Shown: in pieces, positions 22,445-30,413 of the stretch
Position numbering within the stretch: position 1 is the first letter of the stretch
Layout of the letters: each line of letters opens with the position of its first letter
NCBI RefSeq assembly: GCF_016132445.1
Contig: NZ_CP046056.1
Span: forward strand, 558,001 to 622,000
DNA from: Venatoribacter cucullus
Lineage (GTDB): Bacteria; Pseudomonadota; Gammaproteobacteria; Pseudomonadales; Oceanobacteraceae
Direction of reading: 5' to 3'
DNA: 64,000 nucleotides
Translations under genes and position numbers: made by a program
The notes under the pieces: model-generated
Seen by the model: only the letters and a program-made list of their open reading frames with translations
Databases searched by the model: none
What the model was told of the DNA's origin: nothing

Positions 22445-23700
22445 AGCGCGACTCCCAGCGCTTCAGTAACCCGCAGGGCGCTGCGCACACCGTCTTCATG
22501 GAAACCGTTAAACCAGTAAGCGCCACAGAAATGACTGCGGTTGTGGCCGCTGATATCGCCATGACGCTGCTGCGCTGCCACGCCTTCCAGGGTAAAGACC
22601 GGATGGGCGTAGTTAAAACGACGGATGACTTTGCTGTCGTCAATATCCATGGATTTATTCAGGGTGACGCAGAAATCCACCGGTGCGTCGTCAAAGTTCT
22701 GCAGACGGTTCATGTAATAGGTGACCGCGACCGTGTCCTGAGCTTTATTGCCGATGTGGTAATTCCAGCTAGCCCAGGCTTTTTTGCGTTGCGGTAAGAT
22801 CGAGCTGTCGGTATGCAGAACCACGTCGTTATCCTGATACGGAATAGCCCCCAGAATGGCCTGCTCAGCCGTTGTTGGGTGCGCCAGCATGGCCAGTGCC
22901 TGATCGCTGTGGCAGGCAAAAATGACCTGGCTGTACTGTTCGGCGCCGCGGGCGGAATACAGCGTGACATGGTCGGCGCTGCGTTCAACCCGGTTAACAG
23001 CGGTGTTCAGATAAATCTGGCTGATGGGCAGATCTTGCTGCATACGTTCCACATAAGAGCGGGAACCACGGCTGACCACCCGCCATTGCGGCCGGTCGTC
23101 CACACTCAGCATGCCGTGGTTATTAAAAAACTGCAGAAAGAAATACAGCGGAAAATCCATCATCATGGCTTCGCTGGCTGACCAGATGGCCGCGCCCATG
23201 GGAATAATGTAGTAGCGGCGGAAATAATCGCTGTAATTTTTACGATCCAGATAATGGCTCAGTGTTTCCGCCGGGTTAACGGTGCCGGCAGCCAGTTCCG
23301 CGCGGGTTTCTTTGTTAAAGCGCAGAATGTCGCGGATCATCCACAAAAAGCGTGGATTAAAAATATTGCTGCGTTTGGCAAACAGGCTGTCCAGCGTGTG
23401 GCCGTTGTATTCCATGCCGGTTTGTTCGCACTTCACACTGAAGCTCATATCAGACGCTTCGGTGGCCACACCCAGGCGTTCCATTAATTTAATGAAATTC
23501 GGATAGGTCCAGTCGTTGTACACAATAAAACCGGTATTAACCGGGTAGATTTTACCGCCGGCTTCAACGTCGGTAGTTTGGGTATGGCCACCCAGATAAT
23601 CCCCGGCTTCATACAGATGAACATCATAACGGTCACGCAATAACCAGGCGCAGGTAAGGCCGGAAATGCCGGAACCGATAATGGCGATTTTTTCTTTCAT
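22441..23700 (-). CDS. FAD-dependent oxidoreductase (amine-oxidase fold)
   Basis: 419 residues. The dinucleotide-binding motif is [17 protein letters not shown] (5-21) with [15 protein letters not shown] for ribose and flavin contacts. It belongs to the predicted NAD/FAD-binding proteins that travel with DUF1365 and Cfa-like genes. In Rhodobacter sphaeroides related flavoproteins act on fatty acyl chains in furan fatty acid synthesis; whether this protein does the same is inference. It shares its first base with the last base of the upstream SDR gene. Confidence 0.88.
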   Translation of the reverse strand: MKEKIAIIGSGISGLTCAWLLRDRYDVHLYEAGDYLGGHTQTTDVEAGGKIYPVNTGFIVYNDWTYPNFIKLMERLGVATEASDMSFSVKCEQTGMEYNGHTLDSLFAKRSNIFNPRFLWMIRDILRFNKETRAELAAGTVNPAETLSHYLDRKNYSDYFRRYYIIPMGAAIWSASEAMMMDFPLYFFLQFFNNHGMLSVDDRPQWRVVSRGSRSYVERMQQDLPISQIYLNTAVNRVERSADHVTLYSARGAEQYSQVIFACHSDQALAMLAHPTTAEQAILGAIPYQDNDVVLHTDSSILPQRKKAWASWNYHIGNKAQDTVAVTYYMNRLQNFDDAPVDFCVTLNKSMDIDDSKVIRRFNYAHPVFTLEGVAAQQRHGDISGHNRSHFCGAYWFNGFHEDGVRSALRVTEALGVAL

Positions 23701-24494
23701 CAGTGAGTGTCTCCGGAGGATGAGGTTGTATTGTTATTGCGCGCCATGGCGCGGGTGATGCGAAAACGCAAAGCGGCCGGCAGTGCGCCCAGCAGTTGCA
23801 GAATACGGGTAAAGCGTTTGGGAAAATGAATATCGAAAACCCGTTTTTCCAGCCCTTTGATAATGGCCAGGGCGGCATCCTCAGCCGTGATACGGCCGGG
23901 CATAGGGAAATCATTACGGTCGGTCAGCGGGGTTTGCACAAACCCGGGTGAAATAACCGATACATCCATGCCTTCGTGCCATAAATCAGCGCGCATGGCT
24001 TCCAGAAAATGCCGGGTAGCGGCCTTGCTGGCACCATAGGCCTGCGCCCGGGGCATGGCCAGCCAGGTGACGCTGCTGCTCATGCCGGCCAGATAGCCAC
24101 GTTCACTCTGGCGCAACCAGGGCAGTGCCGCGGCAACGGTGTACACCAGCCCCATAAAGTTGGTGTCCATGACGCGGCGGAACAGGGCGGTATCAAACTG
24201 TTTTACATCCACGTATTCGCAGGTACCGGCGTTGGCAATTAAGGTATCGATACGGCCAAACTGATCGCCGATGTAATTCGCCACCTGCTGTAGTTGTTGC
24301 TCGTTGGTAATGTCCGCTGCCTGCACCGTCACATTGCTGTAACCATTGGCCAGCGCGCTCAGGGCGTCGGCGTTGCGGGCAGTAATAATCAGATGCTTGC
24401 AGCGGCTTTGCAGGGCCGGGATCAGGGCCGCACCAATACCGCTGGAGGCACCGGTCAGCCAGATAATCTGTTCATTGAGCGGCAGTATTTTCAT
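23700..24494 (-). CDS. Short-chain dehydrogenase/reductase
   Basis: 264 residues. NAD(P) motif TGASSGIGAALIPALQ (15-30), NAG motif LIANAGT and catalytic YGASKAATRHFLEAMRADL, so an active classical SDR. Substrate unknown; position between the SnoaL-like protein and the flavoprotein suggests an acyl or lipid-derived carbonyl. The start overlaps the preceding gene by 4 bp. Confidence 0.9.
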   Translation of the reverse strand: MKILPLNEQIIWLTGASSGIGAALIPALQSRCKHLIITARNADALSALANGYSNVTVQAADITNEQQLQQVANYIGDQFGRIDTLIANAGTCEYVDVKQFDTALFRRVMDTNFMGLVYTVAAALPWLRQSERGYLAGMSSSVTWLAMPRAQAYGASKAATRHFLEAMRADLWHEGMDVSVISPGFVQTPLTDRNDFPMPGRITAEDAALAIIKGLEKRVFDIHFPKRFTRILQLLGALPAALRFRITRAMARNNNTTSSSGDTH

Positions 24495-24925
24495 TGCATA
24501 CGCTCCTTCAGTTTGCGGATGGCCCAGCCCAACAACGGCAGGTGTTCATAGAGCATGGCACCGGCATCGAAAAAATCGCGCTGGGCGGTAATTAATCCGT
24601 CTTGCCAGTGCAGTTCACTGCAGCCTTCTACAGCAACCGGCTGGCCGCTTTTAATGCGCGGATGACGGAAGGTCATGGTCCAGCGCACATTGCTGATCTG
24701 GCCTTGTTGCAGGCTGTGGTGAAATTCAAACTGAATATCTTCCACATTGCTGTACAGCGCGCTGAAGTAATCGGTCAGGTTGGGCAGGCCCTGTACCTGA
24801 TGAAAGGGATCCGTAAACTGAATGTGCGGGGCATAGCAGCTGCCCAGTAATTCATCGCAGACATTGCTGCGGTTCAGCGTATGGTACAGCTGCTGAAAGC
24901 CTTCGTTATTAACGCTGCTGGTCAT
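24491..24925 (-). CDS. SnoaL/NTF2-like protein
   Basis: 144 residues with the cone-shaped NTF2-like pattern: N-terminal helix FQQLYHTLNRSNV, HIQFTDPFHQVQGLPNLTDYFSAL, and a beta sheet ending WTMTFRHPRIKSGQPVAVEGCSEL. Such proteins bind or isomerise small hydrophobic molecules. It recurs beside SDR-FAD-DUF1365-cfa genes. It overlaps the desaturase gene by 17 bp and the SDR gene by 4 bp. Confidence 0.82.
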   Translation of the reverse strand: MTSSVNNEGFQQLYHTLNRSNVCDELLGSCYAPHIQFTDPFHQVQGLPNLTDYFSALYSNVEDIQFEFHHSLQQGQISNVRWTMTFRHPRIKSGQPVAVEGCSELHWQDGLITAQRDFFDAGAMLYEHLPLLGWAIRKLKERMQ

Positions 24926-25895
24926 GGTGATGGCTGCCTTGTTGTTGTGAACGGCCTTCTGTCAGTACATGAGCAGGAACCGGATTCAGTTCCCGCACAA
25001 TGCCGACCCAGCTCATTAATTTCAGAATCAGCCAGGTAATATCCAGCTCCCACCAGTAAAAGCCCTGGCGACAGGAAACGGCCCAGCGGTGATGATTGTT
25101 GTGCCAGCCTTCGCCCAGCGTCAGTAACGCCAGGAAGGGGTTGTTACGGCTTTCATCGTTGGTGTTAAAGCGTTTGCTGCCCCAGATATGGCCCAGTGAG
25201 TTAATGGTGACGGTGGCATGAAACAGCATGACGGTGGAAATAAAGAACCCCCAGATCACCAGCTGCACACCACTGGTATCTAACTGCGGCTGATAATGCG
25301 CCAGCAATTCGCCACCGGCGTATAACAATGCCACCAACAAGGCCGGGGCAAAGGCATCGTAACGGTCCAGCCAGCGCAGCTCCGGAAATTTGGCAAAGTC
25401 TTTAATGCGGTGCAGCTGGGTGCGGAAGGAGGCATCACAGGTAAACCAGCCGGCGTGGCTCCACCAGAACCCGCGTTGCACCGGTGAGTGTAAGTCCTGT
25501 TCGGTGTCGGCATGCTGATGATGGGCACGATGATGGGCGGCCCACCACAGTGGCCCGCGCTGGGTGGCCATATTGCCGAGCAGGGCAAAAATAAACTGCC
25601 AGAAGCGGTTGGTTTTATACGACCGGTGGGAAAAATAACGGTGATAAAACGCAGTAATGGCAAACAGGCGCAGCCAGAATAAACCTAAGCAAACCACAAT
25701 GGCGGTGGTGCTGACGTCGATAAAGAAGGCGGCCAGACAGGCCAGGTGCAGGGCAATAAACGGTAATACCCGTACCCAGTTAAATTCGGTGCTGGTCATT
25801 TCTTCATCGGCACCGGCCCAGGAGTCAAACCAGCGCAGAATATTGCGCATAAAACTTGGTGCCGGGCGGGATTCGGGCGTGGCGTTTTTATTCAT
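24909..25895 (-). CDS. Acyl-CoA/acyl-lipid desaturase (membrane di-iron)
   Basis: 328 residues. The three histidine boxes of delta-9-type desaturases are visible: HRYFSH, HRAHH and HNNHH (EGWHNNHHRW). Four membrane spans flank them. The ATG at 25895 is used because GGAGAAAG precedes it; the upstream in-frame GTG includes that site. It makes unsaturated chains that could feed the Cfa-like methyltransferase downstream. The start overlaps the photolyase stop by 8 bp. Confidence 0.9.
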   Translation of the reverse strand: MNKNATPESRPAPSFMRNILRWFDSWAGADEEMTSTEFNWVRVLPFIALHLACLAAFFIDVSTTAIVVCLGLFWLRLFAITAFYHRYFSHRSYKTNRFWQFIFALLGNMATQRGPLWWAAHHRAHHQHADTEQDLHSPVQRGFWWSHAGWFTCDASFRTQLHRIKDFAKFPELRWLDRYDAFAPALLVALLYAGGELLAHYQPQLDTSGVQLVIWGFFISTVMLFHATVTINSLGHIWGSKRFNTNDESRNNPFLALLTLGEGWHNNHHRWAVSCRQGFYWWELDITWLILKLMSWVGIVRELNPVPAHVLTEGRSQQQGSHHHDQQR

Positions 25896-27348
25896 TACTG
25901 CTTTCTCCACTGTCGGCCATAACCGGCGACAGATTCAGACTGTTTTTAAACGCATTGAGGGCACGCTGACGGGCAAACTTATGCTCGACGATGACTGGTG
26001 GATAGTGACACTGACGGCGCTGAAAAGAATCAGGCTCATGACGATTCTTTGCTGTTATAGGCAACAGTTCCGGCACATAGCGGCCAATAAATTCCCCTTG
26101 CGGGTCAAATTTCTGCGATTGGCTGGTCGGGTTGAAAATACGGAAGTAGGGAGCACCGTCGGCACCGGTGGAGGCACTCCACTGCCAGCCGCCATTGTTG
26201 GATGCCAGATCGGCATCCATAAGCCAATAATTAAAAAACGCTTCGCCTTTACGCCAGTCAATCAGCAGGTGTTTGGTTAAAAACATGGCACTGATCATGC
26301 GCAGGCGGTTGTGCATCCAGCCCTGCTCGCGCAGCTGGCGTTGCGCGGCATCGATAATGGGGTAGCCGGTACGGCCTTCGCACCAGGCGGCAAAGTCTTC
26401 TGCGTGTTCCCGCCAGGGCACCGCTTCGGTTTCCGGGCGGAAGGCTTTGTGCTTGCACAGGTCGGGAAAGGCCACCAATAAATGCCGGTAAAATTCCCGC
26501 CATACCAGTTCGTTAATCCAGCTGTCGATACCGGGCTTGCCGCCGGTTTGCAGGCCGTCGTTGAGCAGCAATGCCGTGTGCAGGCACTGGCGTGGCGACA
26601 ATAAACCGATGGCCAGATAAGGGGATAGCCGGCTGGTGGCATCCAGCGCCGGGAAATCCCGTTGCGTCTGATAGCGGCTCATCTGTTCGGCAGCAAAATT
26701 CTGCAGGCACTGGTGGGCGTGTTCTTCATCGGCCGGCCACAGCGGATCGGGCTCGGCGGTTAAGGGCGCCGGCTGTACCAGGGCGGCGGCCAGTTGTTGC
26801 AGTTCAGGCTGCGGTGACCGTGCTTGCGGGCGTGGCAGCGGAGCCTGATAAAAAGCCTCGCTGCGGTTAAACCACGCGCGTTTAAACGGGGTAAATACCT
26901 TAAAGGGCTGGCCTTGCTGGGTCAGCACTTCGCCGGGCGGGATAACGCACTGGTCATGAAACTTATGCACTTCCACCTGTTGGCGGCGGCACCAGCGGGA
27001 AAATTCAATATCACGATGACGTTCGTTGACTTCGTATTCGATATTAAAGGACACCGAGCGGATATCCAGCTGCACAATAAGACGTTGCAGACTGTTCAGG
27101 CTGCCGGCAAAGGTGCCGGCCGGAATAATCAGCAACGGAATATTCAGGGCCTGTAATTCCTGCTGCAGCGCCAGCATGGCGTTGCGCATAAAGGCGATGC
27201 GGCGTGGGCCAAGGCCATGCTTTTGCCATTGCTGCGGGCAGTCATAAACCACGGCAATAACCGGCTCAGAGGGTTGGCTGCAGGCATGCCAGAGGGCCGG
27301 GTTATCGGCACAGCGCAGGTCGTTGCGGAACCATACCAGTCGGGTCAT
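25888..27348 (-). CDS. phrB: Deoxyribodipyrimidine photolyase
   Basis: 486 residues, the size of class I CPD photolyases. N-terminal antenna-binding Rossmann domain (LVWFRNDLRCADNPAL) and C-terminal FAD-binding helical domain with WINELVWREFYRHLL, the NRLRMISAMFLTKHLLIDW segment and NNGGWQWSASTGADGAPYFRIFNP. It reverses UV pyrimidine dimers using blue light. Start overlaps the merR stop by 4 bp, linking its expression to the MerR regulator. Confidence 0.95.
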   Translation of the reverse strand: MTRLVWFRNDLRCADNPALWHACSQPSEPVIAVVYDCPQQWQKHGLGPRRIAFMRNAMLALQQELQALNIPLLIIPAGTFAGSLNSLQRLIVQLDIRSVSFNIEYEVNERHRDIEFSRWCRRQQVEVHKFHDQCVIPPGEVLTQQGQPFKVFTPFKRAWFNRSEAFYQAPLPRPQARSPQPELQQLAAALVQPAPLTAEPDPLWPADEEHAHQCLQNFAAEQMSRYQTQRDFPALDATSRLSPYLAIGLLSPRQCLHTALLLNDGLQTGGKPGIDSWINELVWREFYRHLLVAFPDLCKHKAFRPETEAVPWREHAEDFAAWCEGRTGYPIIDAAQRQLREQGWMHNRLRMISAMFLTKHLLIDWRKGEAFFNYWLMDADLASNNGGWQWSASTGADGAPYFRIFNPTSQSQKFDPQGEFIGRYVPELLPITAKNRHEPDSFQRRQCHYPPVIVEHKFARQRALNAFKNSLNLSPVMADSGESSNE

Positions 27349-28259
27349 TGTTGCTCTCCGTAGCGTTGGCCACCAGATTGTTGCTGGTAACAGACCGGTA
27401 CTTCCTGCATCCGGCTGTGGTTCTGGTTGATGTATTGACGTACCTGCTGCGATAACAGCGCGGGCATAATTTCGATCTGATTATTGCTGCTAACGTCACA
27501 AGGCACGGTACCAGAAAGACAATGCGGAAACTGCTGTTGCCATAAATATTCCTGCCACTGTTGTTGTTGCGCTGCCGGCAGTGGATGAAAGTGAATCCAT
27601 ACCTGCTGGGCGGCAATGACTTCACGGGCCAGCATCAGTTCAGCCGGCTGCAGGTTAGCAGCAAAATATTCCACCCGTATTTCAGCGGCGCCCAGGGCAC
27701 AGGCACAAGCCAGGGTATCCAGCTCGGCTTGTTTGTGGGTGGTGGCCAGTAATAATACCGGGCCACGGTTGTGACGTTGTTGCTGGGCGGCGACACAGGC
27801 CAGTTTGCGTTTCAGCAGGGCTTCAAAACATTTCAGCACCAGCGCCTGTTCGGTGCCGCTGCGTAATTGCTGCATTACCGGTTGCAGACAGCGTTCGTAA
27901 TACACCGCCAGCGGATAAGTGGCGAAGCCCTGGTTCCATAATTCATCCAGCCGCTGACTGTGCAGGTGGCGCGCTGCCTGCAGAATCTGCTGCTGCAGTT
28001 GCGGCCAGTCATCGTCATTTTGCGGGTCGGGTTGCTGGGCTTCCTGCAATAACATCCGCACCTGACGGATCGGGTAGCCCTGATCCAGCCAGTACAGAAT
28101 ATGGCGCACGTGTTCCAGATGCTGCCCGGTGTAATAACGGTGCCCTTTGGCGGTACGTTCCGGGGCAATAATGCCGTAACGCCGTTCCCAGGCGCGCAGG
28201 GTAACCGGGTTAACCCCGGTCAGGCGGGCAAATTCACGGATGGGGTAAGTGTTATTCAT
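27345..28259 (-). CDS. MerR-family regulator of the LitR/CarH type, cobalamin ligand apparently lost
   Basis: 304 residues. N-terminal MerR HTH (PIREFARLTGVNPVTLRAWERRYGI, then HRYYTGQHLEHVRHILYW). A helical region follows, then a cobalamin-domain-like Rossmann segment (VLLLATTHKQAELDTLACACALGAAEI is my alignment to it, in pieces). CarH-type photosensors have E-x-H there; I see H-x-Q, so the lower-ligand histidine seems replaced. It overlaps the genes on both sides. Probably represses or light-gates its own operon through the TGTACA boxes upstream; the signal is not evident from sequence. Confidence 0.85.
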   Translation of the reverse strand: MNNTYPIREFARLTGVNPVTLRAWERRYGIIAPERTAKGHRYYTGQHLEHVRHILYWLDQGYPIRQVRMLLQEAQQPDPQNDDDWPQLQQQILQAARHLHSQRLDELWNQGFATYPLAVYYERCLQPVMQQLRSGTEQALVLKCFEALLKRKLACVAAQQQRHNRGPVLLLATTHKQAELDTLACACALGAAEIRVEYFAANLQPAELMLAREVIAAQQVWIHFHPLPAAQQQQWQEYLWQQQFPHCLSGTVPCDVSSNNQIEIMPALLSQQVRQYINQNHSRMQEVPVCYQQQSGGQRYGEQQ

Positions 28260-29254
28260 ACCGAATTCCGTAAGCCCAGTGCATGCGGGTGCGGGTTCAG
28301 ATACACCTGCTCGACGGCGTAATGCAGTAATTCCTGATGCCGGCCCAGATGATGTTTCAGCAGCGTCAGCGGCACAATTAACGGCACAATGCCGGTGCGG
28401 TACTGGTGAATTAATTCGGTTAATTCGGCTTTGTCGTCGGCTGACAGCAGATTCTTCAAATAACCCTGCAGGTGCATCAGGGTGTTGCTGTGCATTTTCC
28501 GGGTCGCCGGATTAGTTAAGGCGGTCATTAATTGCAGAAAATATTCATCGGCAATGGCGTGCAGATCCTGGCCGCGTAAATTCGCCAGCAGCTGCCCCAT
28601 GGATTTGTAGTGTGCCTGGCTGTGCGCCATCACCAGATACTTATAGCGGGAATGAAAGGCAATCAGATCTTTCGCGCTAAAGTCGCTGGTGCGGAATTGT
28701 TGCCAGTCGTAATAGGCGAATACCCGCATCATAAAATTCTCGCGTAGGCCGGCGTCGTTTAAACGACCGGCTTCTTCAACCGGCAATAACGGATTGGCGC
28801 GGGTAACGGCATCGGCATAAATACCCCGGGCAGTTCCCTCCGGGTGCCCATTGGCCAGATAACGTTTAACCCCGAACAAACCACAGCTGGGGCTTTTCTG
28901 CATAAAAATATAACCGCACAGCTGGGTTTGCTGCTGCGCCTGAGCATTGCCGTAGGCGGCTAAGGCATCGGTCACATCAATACTGCTGTCGACGGTCCCG
29001 AGCGCCCGCACCTCGGTATCGGCCGGGGTCTGACTGACCAGGCGGATCGGCTCGCGCGGCGTGCCCATGCCGATGGCGACTTCCGGGCACAGCGACACAA
29101 AATCGAAATACTGACTGAGGGTGTCGGTACAGAAGTGCGAACGCTTGTGCGAACCGTTGTAACGGACTTCATGGCCCATCAGACAAGCACTGATACCCAC
29201 CGGGATGCGGGGAAGGGGTGTACTGCTGTGCAGAGAATGTGATTGCGGTGCCAT
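28256..29254 (-). CDS. DUF523 plus DUF1722 protein (YbgA-like)
   Basis: 332 residues. DUF523 at the N-terminus (PVGISACLMGHEVRYNG, LCPEVAIGMGTPREPIRL, KSPSCGLFGVKRY) and DUF1722 at the C-terminus (FHSRYKYLVMAHSQAHYKSMG, with HMHLQGYLK-like ending). Genes of this kind sit next to photolyases in many bacteria. Function unproven; DUF1722 has been linked to thiouracil/tRNA desulfidase-like activity for DUF523. The ATG at 29254 is used since upstream codons overlap the promoter. First gene of the 12-gene operon. Confidence 0.85.
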   Translation of the reverse strand: MAPQSHSLHSSTPLPRIPVGISACLMGHEVRYNGSHKRSHFCTDTLSQYFDFVSLCPEVAIGMGTPREPIRLVSQTPADTEVRALGTVDSSIDVTDALAAYGNAQAQQQTQLCGYIFMQKSPSCGLFGVKRYLANGHPEGTARGIYADAVTRANPLLPVEEAGRLNDAGLRENFMMRVFAYYDWQQFRTSDFSAKDLIAFHSRYKYLVMAHSQAHYKSMGQLLANLRGQDLHAIADEYFLQLMTALTNPATRKMHSNTLMHLQGYLKNLLSADDKAELTELIHQYRTGIVPLIVPLTLLKHHLGRHQELLHYAVEQVYLNPHPHALGLRNSV

Positions 29255-29255
29255 T

Positions 29256-29351
29256 TGTACAACCTGTGTATCAGTTGGTGTATAGGTTATTGTGGCGCGC
29301 AAAAGTTCTACAAGTCAACAGACTTTGTACAAAAATTTGGGGTTTTGTATA
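29256..29351 (-). promoter_or_regulatory. Promoter and TGTACA-type operator cluster of the photolyase operon
   Basis: On the minus strand TTGACT (29313-29318) and CACAAT (29289-29294) are 18 bp apart and would start transcription near 29282. Hexamers related to TGTACA lie at 29256-29261 (TGTACA), 29279-29284 (TGTATA), 29307-29312 (TCTACA, at the -35), 29326-29331 (TGTACA) and 29346-29351 (TGTATA); the last two are 20 bp apart start to start. LitR-type regulators of Pseudomonas are reported to bind paired TGTACA-like hexamers, so the MerR protein encoded in the operon is the obvious candidate. Confidence 0.6.
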
Positions 29352-29363
29352 AGGCTAAGTGAG

Positions 29364-29971
29364 CCAGCCCTGCCGGGCTGGTACGGCCGCCGCTGCCGCG
29401 GCTGGCCTATTGCGGGCTACGCCCGCGGGTATTGCAAGGGGAGGTATCCCCTTGCGAACCCCTCTGGCCCGCGTCCCAGCTGGTTCCTCGTTTACCAAAC
29501 CCAATTGAGCATACGCGGCCAAGGGGCATCCATGCCCCTGGCCACTCGTTTGGAGTCATCCAAACGATGCTATTGGCTTTGCCAAACTTCGGGCTGGAAC
29601 GAATGGGCCGAAACAACCGCAGCAACCTGAAAGTGTTTTAGCGGCCTGCGGCCGGATGTTGGCTTTTGGTTTTGCGCGCACAGCGCGCCATATTCAATAT
29701 TGCCGGCGAAGCCGCTGCGGTTTGAATCGCGCCTATAGCACGCCGAAATGAACCGGCATTGACAGGCCCGCCCGGATGGACCGGGCGAGGATCGTGGCGC
29801 ACGACGCGCCTTACGATCCGTGGCCGTCGGCAATGACGGTGAATGAGGAAGCACGTGCTATACAGCGCAAAAGCAGGGGCGTGGGGATAAGATCCCCACA
29901 TCCGGGGAGCAGGGGCGGAGCCCCGCATCAGCTGACACGCAGTGGCAGCTTAAACAGCGGCTGTAAGCCGC
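29364..29971. repeat. Non-coding island of tandem perfect hairpins
   Basis: About 600 bp with at least fourteen separate inverted repeats and no convincing gene. Clear ones, stem arms then loop: 29364-29381 (7 bp, TGCC); 29385-29407 (9 bp with a bulge, TGCC); 29411-29425 (6, TAC); 29433-29454 (9, GGTA); 29517-29543 (11 with a bulged A, TCCA); 29547-29566 (8, GTCA); 29573-29585 (5, TTT); 29642-29654 (5, TGC); 29674-29688 (6, ACA); 29769-29787 (7, ATGGA); 29789-29819 (12 with a TT bulge, ACGAC); 29824-29839 (5); 29881-29899 (8, AAG); 29912-29924 (5, GGA); 29957-29971 (6, GTA). It could be a large structured RNA, a cruciform-rich recombination or replication element, or a decayed mobile element. 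Confidence 0.75.
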
Positions 29972-29989
29972 AAAAAGCCGTCAGCGGCT
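29972..29989 (-). terminator. Terminator at the cbiX stop codon
   Basis: Read on the minus strand, AGCCG-CTGA-CGGCT is followed by TTTTT; the stem includes the last cbiX codons and its stop. A longer 7-bp pairing GGCAGCT (29944-29950) with AGCTGCC (29991-29997) encloses it. Confidence 0.65.
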
Positions 29990-30379
29990 GAGCTGCCTGA
30001 CCACCACCTGGCGGATGGCTGCCGCCACCTCCGGCTCCAGCCCGACCGGGCTGTGCAACTCGATGCTCACCACCAGGCCGGCAGCCAGTAACTCCGCCTG
30101 CAGGGCTTCCAGCATGGCCGGTACGCCTTTGCGTAAATGCCGGCCAGCGGCAAAAAACAACGGCAACACGTCGATATGGCGGTAGCCTTCCTGCACCAGC
30201 CAGCGGATCTGCTGGCACAGTTCCGGTTCGGCCAGTTCCATATAGGCCAGTTCCACCCGGGCATGGTTTTCCTGCAGTCCGCTGCGGATTTGCTGCAGCA
30301 GCTGGCCGAAGGGTTCCAGCCAGTGTGGGTCACTGCTGCCGTGGGCGAGGAGCACCGAGGCGCGGGTAAGGTTGGTCAT
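29981..30379 (-). CDS. cbiX: Short CbiX-type sirohydrochlorin cobaltochelatase
   Basis: 132 residues, the size of the single-domain CbiX-S enzymes that work as dimers and insert cobalt (or in SirB-like cases iron) into sirohydrochlorin. Metal-site histidines are His13 (VLLAHGSSDP) and His81 (FAAGRHLRKGVP). The ATG at 30379 is chosen because TGGGA precedes it by 7 bases. It is separated from every other corrinoid gene by more than 15 kb, so a siroheme ferrochelatase role cannot be excluded. Confidence 0.82.
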   Translation of the reverse strand: MTNLTRASVLLAHGSSDPHWLEPFGQLLQQIRSGLQENHARVELAYMELAEPELCQQIRWLVQEGYRHIDVLPLFFAAGRHLRKGVPAMLEALQAELLAAGLVVSIELHSPVGLEPEVAAAIRQVVVRQLSR

Positions 30380-30413
30380 AGCAGATCCCATGGCGTCAAA
30401 GTGGTTAAGAGTA

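Noticed and set aside
29407-29928. Several 60-100 codon open frames on both strands in the hairpin island
   Set aside because: They are rich in Arg, Pro and Gly, lack ribosome sites, overlap each other on both strands, and the sequence is fully explained by inverted repeats.
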